From contig PKCN01000079.1 of NCBI GenBank assembly GCA_002862205.1, positions 1 through 44,654 on the forward strand: a DNA stretch of 44,654 nt, given 5' to 3'. Numbering within the stretch: position 1 is the stretch's first letter; every line of letters begins with the position of its first letter. The notes beneath the pieces were generated by a model. That model was not told the DNA's origin. It saw only the letters and a list, made by a program, of their open reading frames with translations, and searched no databases. A program made the translations under genes and the position numbers. Source of the stretch: Planctomycetaceae bacterium. GTDB taxonomy: Bacteria > Planctomycetota > Planctomycetia > Pirellulales > Pirellulaceae. Below are positions 1-7,872 of the stretch, one piece after another.

Positions 1-1078
1 TGCTATCGGGGTCACGCGACATCAACTTCTCGATGGCCTCGACCAGCCAATGCGGCGTGTTGGGCTTCAAATCAAGGATGCTGTGGGGTTTTTTCTCTCT
101 GAGTTGATTTAGAATCTGCAGCGATGTGGGGCCTTCAAACGGTGCGCGTCCGGTGACACATGCGTACAGGACTGCGCCCAGTCCATAGAGATCGCTGCGG
201 AAATCAACCTGTTGACCCAATGCCTGTTCGGGGGACATGTAATTTGGCGTCCCCAGTACGGTGCCTGATTTGGTCAGTTGGTCGTCATCGGTGCATTTTG
301 CCAATCCAAAATCCGTGATGCGAACGCGACCGTCTGGTTGTTGCAACAGAATGTTGGAAGGTTTCAAGTCGCGATGGACGAGGCCCCGCGAGTGGAAGGC
401 TTCCAGACCCTTTGTGATTTGGATCCCGATGCGTACGGTTTGCTCGACAGAGATCGTTGTGGGTTCATCGATCCGCTGTTGCAGCGATTGTCCTTCGATC
501 AGACTCATTACCAGAAATGGGAACCCATCCACTTGGTCAGCTGAGTAAATCGGGACAATGAAGTCATGTTCGACTGCCGCTGCCGATTTGGCTTCCCTCA
601 GGAATCTTTGACGCGCGGATTTGCTGTTTTCCAACTCTGATGACAGGAATTTGATGGCAACCTGTCTGTCCAGCACATGATCGTGGGCCGTGAACACAAC
701 GCTCATTCCCCCCGTTCCCAGACGAGATTGGATTTCGTACGGCCCAAACCTTCTGCCTGCAACAAGCTGTTGCGTAAAAGGTAGCCCTTTAAACGACAAG
801 CCTTTCGTATCACCATCGAATGTCAGGGTCGTTTTGGTTCTTGCGGACATGCGATCCATCACATTGGCAAGTTCGGTTTCGTCAGCAGGAAGGGCTGGGG
901 CAATGTGGTTCAGTTTTAAATCGTCGATCCACGATGAGTCACCTGCCAGGACTGCGAGTTGTTTCTGGCATTTTGGGCAGTTATCCAGATGTTCCAAAAA
1001 TCTTTTGTGCTCAACCGGTGGGTTCTCTGTCAGCAGTGACCGGAGTTCAGCATTCGTCAAGCAGTTCTGTTTGTACAT
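1..1078 (-). CDS. Ser/Thr protein kinase with N-terminal zinc-finger motif (partial, C-terminus outside window)
   Basis: The reading frame is open from ATG at 1078 to the window edge (359 codons). Residues 30-37 form H-x3-C-x2-C, the zinc-binding signature of anti-sigma (ZAS-like) domains. A complete Hanks-type kinase core follows: glycine loop near 120 (GTGGMS), VAIK lysine about 143, HRDLKPSN with catalytic Asp about 237, DFG, and SPE in the APE position. AGGA lies 10 nt before the ATG, which supports this start. The gene begins 43 nt after the stop of the upstream ECF sigma factor and is probably co-transcribed with it. ECF sigma factors linked to Ser/Thr kinases are a known planctomycete arrangement. 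I infer that the zinc motif docks the sigma factor and that the kinase domain phosphorylates it or its partners. No transmembrane segment is visible in the part present; any sensor region would lie off the left edge. Confidence 0.9.
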   Translation of the reverse strand, partial: MYKQNCLTNAELRSLLTENPPVEHKRFLEHLDNCPKCQKQLAVLAGDSSWIDDLKLNHIAPALPADETELANVMDRMSARTKTTLTFDGDTKGLSFKGLPFTQQLVAGRRFGPYEIQSRLGTGGMSVVFTAHDHVLDRQVAIKFLSSELENSKSARQRFLREAKSAAAVEHDFIVPIYSADQVDGFPFLVMSLIEGQSLQQRIDEPTTISVEQTVRIGIQITKGLEAFHSRGLVHRDLKPSNILLQQPDGRVRITDFGLAKCTDDDQLTKSGTVLGTPNYMSPEQALGQQVDFRSDLYGLGAVLYACVTGRAPFEGPTSLQILNQLREKKPHSILDLKPNTPHWLVEAIEKLMSRDPDS

Positions 1079-1121
1079 GCCCAAAATTTCCTGTGCTTGA
1101 TGCGTGTGCTGTGGATCTGGG

Positions 1122-1724
1122 TTAACCCGGGATTCCTTCATCGACAACATGATCGATGACTTGACGGAGTCGGGCGGTGACGCGGCTTTTCGCAACGTAA
1201 ACGGCGCCCACTGACAGCTTCAGCGTTTCGGCTGCAGCAGAAGCCGTCTGGTTTTCAACTGCAGTCATCCAGAATGCCTGCCAGGTTGTTTCCTGAAATT
1301 CGGAGCGACACTTTTCGGCTGCCCAGTCGAAAAGGCGACGCTCGTACTCAAGGTCCCACTGGGTGCGATCATCCTCTTCGGCTGTCATTTCTTCAATCGC
1401 ACGTTGAACACCACTGTCTCCGCTGCCGGCCAGAGCTTTCTTGCGTGACACAAAATTCAGCATCTTGTTTCGTGTAACGGTCAGCAACCAACCTCTGAAT
1501 GAACCGCGTTTGGGGTCGTACGTGAATTCATTGGCTGCCGACGTCACGCTGCTGAGCACATCCTGCGTCAAATCACCTGCGTCCGCATCCTGGATATTGC
1601 GTTTACGCAAATAGCCATAAATCAAAGGGGCATACAGTTCAATGAATTGTTTCCACGCATCCTCGTCGCGGAAATCCCGGATTCGAAGAAGCAGGCTGGG
1701 ACGGGTTTCTGGTGATTGTTCCAT
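1122..1724 (-). CDS. ECF-type RNA polymerase sigma factor
   Basis: A 200-residue protein with the layout of extracytoplasmic-function sigma factors. Region 2 lies around residues 25-95 and includes the motif DAGDLTQDVL, close to the DxxQxxF/DLTQEVF signature. The region 4 helix-turn-helix is around 145-192 (TASAAAETLKLSVGAVYVAKSR). The variable linker between them is acidic (EEMTAEEDDRTQWD). ATG at 1724 gives the normal family length. It is the first gene of a two-gene unit with the zinc-motif kinase downstream (43-nt gap). This suggests that kinase signalling or zinc-domain sequestration controls the sigma factor, as in planctomycete sigma/kinase pairs. Its targets cannot be read from this window. 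The 464-nt upstream spacer is shared with the divergent RTX gene. Confidence 0.92.
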   Translation of the reverse strand: MEQSPETRPSLLLRIRDFRDEDAWKQFIELYAPLIYGYLRKRNIQDADAGDLTQDVLSSVTSAANEFTYDPKRGSFRGWLLTVTRNKMLNFVSRKKALAGSGDSGVQRAIEEMTAEEDDRTQWDLEYERRLFDWAAEKCRSEFQETTWQAFWMTAVENQTASAAAETLKLSVGAVYVAKSRVTARLRQVIDHVVDEGIPG

Positions 1725-2188
1725 GAAGTTTTCAAAACGTGATTAACGAACTCGCCGCAGGTATCTCTGTCACTCTCGGGTGGCAGGAAAAAATTCCGTC
1801 AATGAAGAGGCCCGTTGCGGGAGTTTCGGGAAATCGGGTGTGCCAGGTTTCAGATGATTTTGCATCGCAATTGAGACGTAGTTTAGCGGAAACCCGGAAT
1901 ACTGAGATACATCGTTGGGTGGTTTGTCGCGCAGGTTCCTTCTCGGCAGAACCGCGTTGCTTGAGGTGGCAGGCAGACGAGCCTTCCTGGGGGTGGAAAT
2001 CGTGCAAAGTGGAGATCTTTCACGAGACTCGTGCAAAAAGGAACAGCCCACCGCTCAATGGCACGTTTTGCGGTGAAAATGAGATTATTGGAAAATGGAC
2101 AGAATTCCTGAAAGGATAGCGATTGACGTGGGTCACACGCGTGGCAGCCAGTTGCTAATCCTCTTTTCAACCTTTTCAGGAGTCGAAT
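1725..2188. other. Divergent intergenic region, no gene supported
   Basis: This 464-nt spacer lies between the divergent sigma-factor and RTX genes. Several short overlapping ORFs exist on both strands, but none has a ribosome-binding site, a recognisable motif or a protein-like composition. It must hold the promoters for both directions; I could not pick out a convincing -35/-10 pair. Confidence 0.5.
2178..2182 (+). promoter_or_regulatory. Strong Shine-Dalgarno of the RTX gene
   Basis: AGGAG sits 6 nt before ATG 2189. It fixes the start of the RTX-repeat gene and shows that its 5' end is intact although the 3' part is damaged. Confidence 0.75.
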
Positions 2189-3418
2189 ATGTGCTTGTTT
2201 TTCTCGCGGAATCAATCAGCGTTCAGGACGCGAAGTGGGGTGAATCAAAAGCGAGCCGTGCCCGCCCGAGCGAGGAAAATCCTGTTTGAGCAATTGGAAA
2301 CCAGGCGGGTATTTGCCGCGATGTTTGATGCCACTGTTGCCAAGCAGTTTGATCATGGAATTCCGGCTTCAAGCTTCGGATCAATCGTCTGGGATGCAAA
2401 CTCGGGAACGTTGACCTTGGATGGAACGGTGGGCAATGATACCGGGTCTGTCAGTCAGCTGAACCCAGGATCGCGTTCGTTCACGGCAACCCTCAATGGA
2501 ACAACCAGGTCGATCGTATTGAATCGGCAACAGAGTGTGTCAGAAATTGTTTTCAATGGACATGCGGGTGATGATTTATTTACAAACGATACGCAGTACG
2601 ACTCTCAGGCTCATGGCGGTTTGGGTGACGATATTTTGACAGGAGGCAGCGGTAGCGACATTCTCAATGGAGACCGTGGAAACGATGTGCTCAGTGGCGG
2701 TGGAGGGGCAGATCGAGTCAATGGTGGTGAGGGTAACGATGTTCTTTCTGGCGGTGAAGAGAGTGATGTTCTGTACGGCGAGAATGGTCGTGACACCTTG
2801 CGAGGTGGCAGCGGCCGTGATCGCCTCTACGGAGGCGATTCAGCAGATTCACTGAGTGGAGGATCGGGTGAAGATCGGCTTTATGGTCAGGACGGAGCCG
2901 ACACAATCGAGGGTGATGGCGGTGAAGACTACCTTGTTGGCGGAGATGGTCCTGACCATATTTCTGGTGGGGATGATGCCGAAAATATCCTTGGTGGTGA
3001 TGGTGAAGATACCATCCGGGGTGGAGGCGGTAGTGACAACATTGATGGTGGAGCAGGATCAGATGACATCGAAGGCGGAGCAGGAAATGACCTGATTTGT
3101 GGTGGCGATGGTGATGATACGATCCATGGTAATGGTGGCGACGATGAAATTCAGGGAGGTGCAGGCGCTGACAACTTGTATGGCGATGGTGGTAAAGATG
3201 AGCTGCGCGGCAATGGTGGCAACGATGGACTGTTTGGTGGACGCGCCGATGACGTGCTCTATGGAGGTAGCGGGGCCGATCGATTCCTGACGCAAAGTGG
3301 TGATACGGTCAACGCTGTCAATGATGAAGATGCAAGAATCGTATTCAGGAATTCGAATGGGGGAAATTTCGTGGCTCGGCTTGGAGCGAATCACGTGGCA
3401 AGGTGCCGACTGGACTGA
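2189..3418 (+). CDS. RTX (hemolysin-type Ca-binding repeat) secreted protein, intact 5' part of a broken gene
   Basis: The open frame encodes 409 residues. Residues 33-44 (FEQLETRRVFAA) resemble the LEPR-XLL-type N-terminal motif of large exported planctomycete proteins. A region of about 90 residues follows, then roughly two dozen GGxGxDxLx nonapeptides from about residue 143 to 380, the calcium-binding beta-roll of RTX proteins. The frame ends at 3418 with an unnatural tail (ANHVARCRLD). The +1 frame continues with plausible sequence (TWQGADWTENEIEVIDEA) and a downstream HEIGH zinc motif. The stop therefore most likely comes from a frameshift between about 3365 and 3400. As it stands, a truncated calcium-binding protein could still be made, without the metalloprotease-like tail. 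The RTX repeat is certain; the original enzymatic role is inferred. Confidence 0.8.
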   Translation: MCLFFSRNQSAFRTRSGVNQKRAVPARARKILFEQLETRRVFAAMFDATVAKQFDHGIPASSFGSIVWDANSGTLTLDGTVGNDTGSVSQLNPGSRSFTATLNGTTRSIVLNRQQSVSEIVFNGHAGDDLFTNDTQYDSQAHGGLGDDILTGGSGSDILNGDRGNDVLSGGGGADRVNGGEGNDVLSGGEESDVLYGENGRDTLRGGSGRDRLYGGDSADSLSGGSGEDRLYGQDGADTIEGDGGEDYLVGGDGPDHISGGDDAENILGGDGEDTIRGGGGSDNIDGGAGSDDIEGGAGNDLICGGDGDDTIHGNGGDDEIQGGAGADNLYGDGGKDELRGNGGNDGLFGGRADDVLYGGSGADRFLTQSGDTVNAVNDEDARIVFRNSNGGNFVARLGANHVARCRLD

Positions 3419-3982
3419 AAATGAGATCGAAGTCATTGATGAAGCCATGGCGGCTCTGCACCACCGCAGCAACGATACCGATCTATTGAAAACTGCCGAT
3501 GGGGATCAGATCAGCTTCTATCGTGTGGGCAGTTCGTCAAACACGATAATCGACGGATGGAATGATAGGCGGGATGTTTACGTCACAGAAAATGGTATGG
3601 ATGCCAATGGTGACGGGATCGGTGACGGGATCGGTGACGGGATCGGTGACGGGATCACTGTCGAGGGCGATGATGCCAACCATGTCCACTGTCTTATGTT
3701 TCATGAAATCGGCCACTTTTGGGATTAAGAGCACGGAAGCTGGAGCGACTGGAAAAACGCAGTGGTTGGAGCTGGGGAATCATCTCGGGATGGACTCACG
3801 ATGAATCATCTGGTTTTGCGAGATCTTACGGTGAGTCGGAACCCAAGGAAGATTTTGCCACTGTCTTTGCCAAGGTGATGCAAGAGTACCTCGGCGAGAC
3901 TTATGACTATGAGTCCACTGGAACAGAATCCGGTTTGCAGGAGAAGGAAGACCATATCAACGACTTTCTTGATCGCCTTTGA
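3419..3982 (+). pseudogene. Broken 3' part of the RTX gene: HEIGH metalloprotease-like tail
   Basis: Homologous-looking sequence continues after the RTX frame but in other frames. Up to 3725 the frame shifted by one base reads ENEIEVIDEAMAALHHR and ends in the zinc-protease-like motif FHEIGHFWD, directly followed by TAA at 3726-3728. The same frame goes on briefly as EHGSWSDWKN, and the sense then moves to the first frame (SGWTHDESSGFARSYGES, then KEDFATVFAKVMQEY) until TGA at 3980. That implies at least two frameshifts and one nonsense codon. The C-terminal part resembles the region after HExxH in planctomycete RTX proteins, where an acidic FA-type segment follows. A sequencing-error explanation needs three independent errors in about 400 nt, so decay is more likely. 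Confidence 0.7.
3609..3656 (+). repeat. 12-bp tandem repeat, four perfect copies
   Basis: The unit GGTGACGGGATC occurs four times without a mismatch. In the frame leading to HEIGH it encodes (GDGI)4. Because 12 is a multiple of three, changes in copy number would not shift the frame. It lies about 50 nt upstream of the zinc motif. Confidence 0.9.
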
Positions 3983-4118
3983 TCGTCCAGTCAAGGATGA
4001 GCGAGTTGCCAGTGCAATATTTGCGCCGCAGCCTGGATTCCGAGTTGTCGCGTTGCTGCGGTGTTCAGGTTAAACTGCCCACCCCCAGTTTCGCTCCTCC
4101 TTGCAGTTTCCATTGAAT

Positions 4119-4146
4119 TCCTGATCCTGCGAGCGGTAGATCAGGA
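4119..4146 (+). promoter_or_regulatory. Inverted repeat in the leader of the DUF3472 gene
   Basis: TCCTGATC and GATCAGGA form a perfect 8-bp stem around a 12-nt loop, ending 28 nt before the ATG at 4175. It could be the terminator of the upstream broken RTX gene without a U tract, an operator, or a leader hairpin. No function can be assigned. Confidence 0.35.
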
Positions 4147-4174
4147 TTGAATTGGTTTCTGGCCTTCAACGTTG

Positions 4175-5491
4175 ATGCTCATGTCACCATCCCGATGCTC
4201 TTGTTCTCGCTTGGCCGTGTTGATCGTCTCGCTGCTGCCGTTATTCACGCCTGACCTGTTTGCTGAAACCTGGTCAATTCCAGTGGGTGGTAATGCTTAT
4301 CGTACCTCGCCCAGTTCGGGGGGAAGTGCCCTCCGACGTTCAGGACGATTGGCGTGGAGTGGTGAGAATGAGGTTCAGTCGATCTTCTTCCGCGTGGATC
4401 GACCCGCGTTGGTTGCTCTGGGAATCAAAGCCAGGGTACCTGAGGGAGCATGCACGATCAGTGCAACCATTGGTGATCGGAGCGTCGAGAAACAACTCAT
4501 GGGAGAGGATGATCGAGAGTATCCAATTGGGGAGTTTCAGATTGTGAAGCCAGGTTACGTTCGTGTCGACTTGCGAGGGCTAAAGCGTCAGGGAAAAACG
4601 TTTGGAGAGATTTCCGACGTATTGATTTCGTCTGAAACGGAATCATTGGTGGTTGACTATGTGAAGACCAGTGATGGAGGCATGTTTTATTGGGGCAGAA
4701 GGGGGCCGTCGGTTCATCTGCGGTATCAAGTGCCTCGCGATGTCAAACTGAAGTATGCGTATAGCGAAATCACGGTCCCAGAGGGGCAGGATCCGATTGG
4801 GTCGTACTTCATGGCCAATGGATTTGGGCAGGGCTATTTTGGCATCCAAGTCAACAGTGCGACCCAACGGCGGATTTTATTCTCTGTGTGGAGTCCATTC
4901 AAAACAGATAACCCGGCAGCGATTCCAGCGGACCAACGCATTGAAAACCTTGGGAATGGGGCGGGCGTGCATGTAGGCAAATTTGGTAATGAAGGATCCG
5001 GCGGACAAAGTTATCTGGTGTTTCCATGGAAGGCAGGGGTGACGTACCGCTTTCTTACCGAAGTCAAGCCAGACGGTGAAGGTAGCACGGTCTACACTTC
5101 ATGGTTCAGCGAGAAGGATGCGAACGAATGGCGTCTGATTGCGAGTTTTCGCAGGCCAAAAACCAACACACACTTGAGTGGGTTTCATTCGTTCCTGGAA
5201 AGCTTTTCCCCCGATCTTGGCTACATTGGACGTGGAGCGATGTACGGCAATACCTGGGTTGGGGATACACGGGGGCATTGGTACGAATGCACCAAGGCCC
5301 GCTTTTCAGTGGATGCAACCGGTGGTGCAAGGCACCGAATGGACTTCACCGGTGGCGCTCGTGGGGATTCGTTCTTCATGAAAAATTGCGGCTTCTTCGA
5401 TGAGACAGGAAAACCCGGCGAGTGGTTTGAGAGAAAATCCACCAACGACCAGCAACCCATGATTGACTTTGCGAAATTGCCACGAAGTTGA
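4175..5491 (+). CDS. Secreted DUF5077/DUF3472 domain protein
   Basis: A 438-residue protein. Residues 1-30 form a Sec signal peptide (basic SRCSCSR, a hydrophobic stretch, cleavage near LFA/ET). The N-terminal part of the mature protein begins with a PVGGNAY-type motif typical of DUF5077. The C-terminal two thirds match the DUF3472 pattern: YWGRRGPSVHLRY, then FGIQVNS, then FSVWSPFKTDNP and the YIGRGAMYGNTWV segment. These domains are found in exported, probably carbohydrate-binding beta-sandwich proteins; no catalytic activity is established. In-frame TTG 4172, ATG 4175 and ATG 4181 are all possible starts and none has a clear Shine-Dalgarno. The gene is intact and lies between two broken genes on the same strand. 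Confidence 0.82.
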   Translation: MLMSPSRCSCSRLAVLIVSLLPLFTPDLFAETWSIPVGGNAYRTSPSSGGSALRRSGRLAWSGENEVQSIFFRVDRPALVALGIKARVPEGACTISATIGDRSVEKQLMGEDDREYPIGEFQIVKPGYVRVDLRGLKRQGKTFGEISDVLISSETESLVVDYVKTSDGGMFYWGRRGPSVHLRYQVPRDVKLKYAYSEITVPEGQDPIGSYFMANGFGQGYFGIQVNSATQRRILFSVWSPFKTDNPAAIPADQRIENLGNGAGVHVGKFGNEGSGGQSYLVFPWKAGVTYRFLTEVKPDGEGSTVYTSWFSEKDANEWRLIASFRRPKTNTHLSGFHSFLESFSPDLGYIGRGAMYGNTWVGDTRGHWYECTKARFSVDATGGARHRMDFTGGARGDSFFMKNCGFFDETGKPGEWFERKSTNDQQPMIDFAKLPRS

Positions 5492-5514
5492 TGCCGTCGT
5501 ATGCATCCACCGCT

Positions 5515-5560
5515 GCGTGAATGCGTGAATGCGTGAATGCGTGAATGGTTGAATGCGTGG
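5515..5560 (+). repeat. 8-bp tandem repeat GCGTGAAT with an ATG at every junction
   Basis: Four perfect copies (5515-5546), one degenerate copy (GGTTGAAT) and a partial copy follow the DUF3472 stop by 23 nt. Each unit junction creates an ATG, and since 8 is not a multiple of 3 the ATGs at 5521, 5529, 5537 and 5545 fall in all three frames. The last one opens the following reading frame. Confidence 0.88.
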
Positions 5561-6102
5561 CTGATTGGATGGGTTGGTCAGATGTCAGGGGCATTGCGGC
5601 TACCAAGGATGCGTTGGGGAAGAAATGGAGAGGGATTCAGTTGCCAGGGCGTTACGCTGATGGTCATGCAATTCCATGGTTTCAGGTTGCTACCTTGCCA
5701 GCGAGTCAATTGAAGGGAGAAGATGCCACGGGTGCGACTTGGATTGCCAGTGCGAACACCAGTTTCAAAATTTCACAGCGTGTTCAGTCACCTCGGGGTG
5801 TCGTTGTTTGCAACTTGATGTCCGGAAGACTGGCGATCGTGAACCTCGGGCAGGGATACACTCTTTTTTTACGTGTCAACGAGCAGGAATATCCGTTCGT
5901 TGTGGATCAGGCCAACACCACGTTGGTGTTGCAGAGGACGGTACTTGGTGTCTTCCGTGGTAGCGTGAATTACGATGGAAGCGAAATCAATCGGCGGTCA
6001 TGGCGCAAGGTTGACATGGCAGGAAAAGTAGCAACATTGCGCCCAGAAAAATATGATGTCTGGTACAGCCAGAAGGTCAACGAAGAGATGCCTGCCACAT
6101 GA
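5545..6102 (+). CDS. Unrecognised protein, first segment of a broken gene
   Basis: The frame is open for 185 codons and ends at TGA 6100-6102. I do not recognise the family. The sequence looks protein-like: a beta-rich segment (GVVVCNLMSGRLAIVNLGQGYTL) followed by a charged stretch. The N-terminus is doubtful because the ATG lies inside the 8-bp repeat tract and there is no signal peptide, so the true 5' end may be lost. The same frame continues sensibly past the TGA (RKILNDAPDFLTQVID...) for about 100 codons. The TGA is therefore probably a nonsense mutation in a once longer gene. If translated, the product would be a truncated fragment. Confidence 0.5.
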   Translation: MVECVADWMGWSDVRGIAATKDALGKKWRGIQLPGRYADGHAIPWFQVATLPASQLKGEDATGATWIASANTSFKISQRVQSPRGVVVCNLMSGRLAIVNLGQGYTLFLRVNEQEYPFVVDQANTTLVLQRTVLGVFRGSVNYDGSEINRRSWRKVDMAGKVATLRPEKYDVWYSQKVNEEMPAT

Positions 6103-6664
6103 CGCAAGATACTCAATGACGCACCTGACTTCCTGACGCAGGTCATTGATGTCAGTCGTCATGGAACACCCCTGGAACAGATAATCGGTGCTCAGGCGAT
6201 TTTGAGTCTCAACGCTGCAGATAATCAACCTCCCGCCGATGCCGCGTTGCGGAAAATGATGGGGTCAGAGCAGGAGGTGGTGCGTGCAGCCTTGATCAAG
6301 TGGCTTATGACGCAGTGCAGGCAGAACCCGCGATATGGGATGATGATGACCAAACGCCTGTGTCGACTTCAAAGTGTCCTGGAGGATCAAGCGAAGTTCT
6401 TCCAAGCGTGGTTTGGCACGGTGGCCAGAGCAGGTGACTACAATCAGAGCAGGTGACTACAACCAGCGGGTACTGGACGAGTTGATGGAGTCGCTCACAA
6501 TGCAAAATAAACCAGTCGTTCGGCAGGCAGCAAAGTTCTTTCTTGAAGAGTTTCTGCAGACATCACTGCCGTATAACCCTGTGAAGTCAGGTGCGAATAT
6601 CAGCCGTGTCCTCAATGAAGTAAACAGGCAAGTGACCGAGAAACAACGCCGGTCTGGCAGATGA
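6103..6664 (+). pseudogene. 3' continuation of the broken gene, split by a 19-bp tandem duplication
   Basis: From 6103 the frame of the upstream segment continues through helical, HEAT-like sequence (AQAILSLNAADNQ, then VVRAALIKWLMTQCR) until TGA near 6456. A direct duplication with a 19-bp period (identical copies 6426-6443 and 6445-6462, both encoding ARAGDYNQ or RAGDYNQ) shifts the frame by one. The next frame carries on as RVLDELMESLTMQNKPVV through to TGA 6662. Removing one copy of the duplication restores one frame from 6103 to 6664. Family unknown. The two lesions, nonsense and duplication, make this a clear pseudogene unless the assembly is wrong. Confidence 0.65.
6426..6462 (+). repeat. 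19-bp-period tandem duplication causing a frameshift
   Basis: Two 18-nt identical blocks (6426-6443 and 6445-6462) are separated by one base. The insertion length of 19 is not a multiple of three and breaks the reading frame of the surrounding gene. Confidence 0.9.
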
Positions 6665-6771
6665 TCGGCTTCGTCTGACGAGCAAGCGCCGGAAACGAGG
6701 AAGGGTCTGTTTTTGACACCCCGTTGGAAAACAATCGAAATCAGTCGCACAGGGTTACCAATGGTCTCGCC

Positions 6772-6791
6772 ATGACACCGGTCATTTTTTT
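6772..6791 (+). terminator. Weak hairpin plus T-tract between convergent genes
   Basis: ATGAC-ACCG-GTCAT is followed by seven T residues (6785-6791). It lies about 110 nt after the broken plus-strand gene and just before the end of the convergent methyltransferase. The 5-bp stem is short, so this is only a possible terminator. Confidence 0.35.
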
Positions 6792-6800
6792 ACGCTGTCT

Positions 6801-7553
6801 TCAACCATTTGCGGCATTCCGGCGGGCAATGATTGCGGTGCGTGTCAGTTTCGCTGGCAAGTGGCGTAGACGAAGATGCTGAGTTGTCACTTCACAGTCG
6901 GAATCCTCAAGCACTTTACAGATTCGCTCATGCGACAGGTTTCGATAGTGATAGCGGTGAGAAACGTATCTACCAGTCAGGCTTTGGCTCATTTCCAGAT
7001 TCAATAAAATTCCACCGGGAGCAAGCAGGCGTGAAAACTGTTGCAGACTTGCTTGTGTATCTTTTGCGTAGCCAACGACCGCTCCCACACAAATCAGTCC
7101 AAAACTGCCATCCTGCAGTCTGCTGGCAGACTCAAACTCATCGCTCTGGGGCGTTGCTGAAGATTCATTCGAATCCACGGCCTCTGCATCACCTGATTTC
7201 ATGTGTGAGGTTCTTGCTGCTTTGGTCATCAGGTGAACTTCCTGCGGCATTGAGACATCTGCAGTACCCACTTCGATTCTGTCTGCAGCGAGGTTGCGTT
7301 TGGCTGCCTTGCTGAGCGTTGCACGCAGAAAATTGGGTTGCAGATCAGTGGACAGGAGTGTCGAGCACGGGATGCGGTTCAGAAAGTGCAGCCCCAGCAG
7401 TCCGGTTCCGCAACCCGCATCAAGGATTCGAATGCCCGCTGGTGTGTCGAGTTCAACATCTTCCAGAAAACGATTGATTCCGTTTTCAAAGCCCATCGAT
7501 CTTAGGCAGAAATCGTATAAGCGACTGCTCTTGTAGAGTCTTGGACTAAGCAT
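6801..7553 (-). CDS. Class I SAM-dependent methyltransferase
   Basis: A 250-residue protein with the Rossmann-type methyltransferase signature. Motif I is ILDAGCGTG at 43-51, followed by an acidic strand end (LLSTDLQPNFL) that binds the SAM ribose. Later come GLICVGAVVGY (motif IV region) and the LLAPGGILLNLEM segment (post-motif). It resembles trans-acting small-molecule or protein methyltransferases; the substrate cannot be told. There is an unusual hydrophilic insertion between about residues 105 and 150, rich in Ser, Glu and Asp (GDAEAVDSNESSATPQSDEFESA), between the motif III and motif IV regions. No membrane segment is present. The nearest same-strand gene upstream is the small CotH gene, 319 nt away, so it is probably transcribed on its own. 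ATG 7553 lacks an obvious Shine-Dalgarno. Confidence 0.85.
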   Translation of the reverse strand: MLSPRLYKSSRLYDFCLRSMGFENGINRFLEDVELDTPAGIRILDAGCGTGLLGLHFLNRIPCSTLLSTDLQPNFLRATLSKAAKRNLAADRIEVGTADVSMPQEVHLMTKAARTSHMKSGDAEAVDSNESSATPQSDEFESASRLQDGSFGLICVGAVVGYAKDTQASLQQFSRLLAPGGILLNLEMSQSLTGRYVSHRYHYRNLSHERICKVLEDSDCEVTTQHLRLRHLPAKLTRTAIIARRNAANG

Positions 7554-7872
7554 CTGCGATTGGGTGGGCGGTCCTGTGACAGTGTGATGATCCGGCGAAT
7601 CACCAGGACTTGGGAACCTTCTGGATCCCGGAAGCCAGCAGGGGGTGTGGGGGGCTTATTTGAATGGATGCGGGTGGCTGCGGCAATCAGATGCAGCCCA
7701 TTTCGCTGGAAATTGGTTCGTGTTGGTCTTTCAGATCAGCTGGCGTCATTGAATCCGACCCGTAGAAATGAGGCAAAAGTGCAGTTGTGTGTGGTTCGCA
7801 GCACACTTTGGCAGGCTTGTAGCCGCTGTCTTTTCCGCACGTTTGCAAGTTCCTTGCAAGGCGGTTGACGCA
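7554..7872. other. Intergenic spacer, no gene supported
   Basis: 319 nt lie between the CotH gene end and the methyltransferase start, both on the minus strand. The open frame here is arginine-rich and unlike a protein. The only structure noticed is the hairpin at 7843-7859. Confidence 0.5.
7843..7859 (-). terminator. Perfect 7-bp hairpin just after the small CotH gene
   Basis: TTGCAAG-TTC-CTTGCAA is a perfect inverted repeat with a 3-nt loop, starting 13 nt beyond the stop of the minus-strand CotH gene. There is no T-tract on the minus-strand side, so it is at best a U-less terminator or a 3'-end-protecting hairpin. Confidence 0.35.

Noticed and set aside
1739-2119. A 126-codon frame in the spacer before the RTX gene
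   Set aside because: Overlaps several equally open frames on both strands and has neither RBS nor family resemblance.
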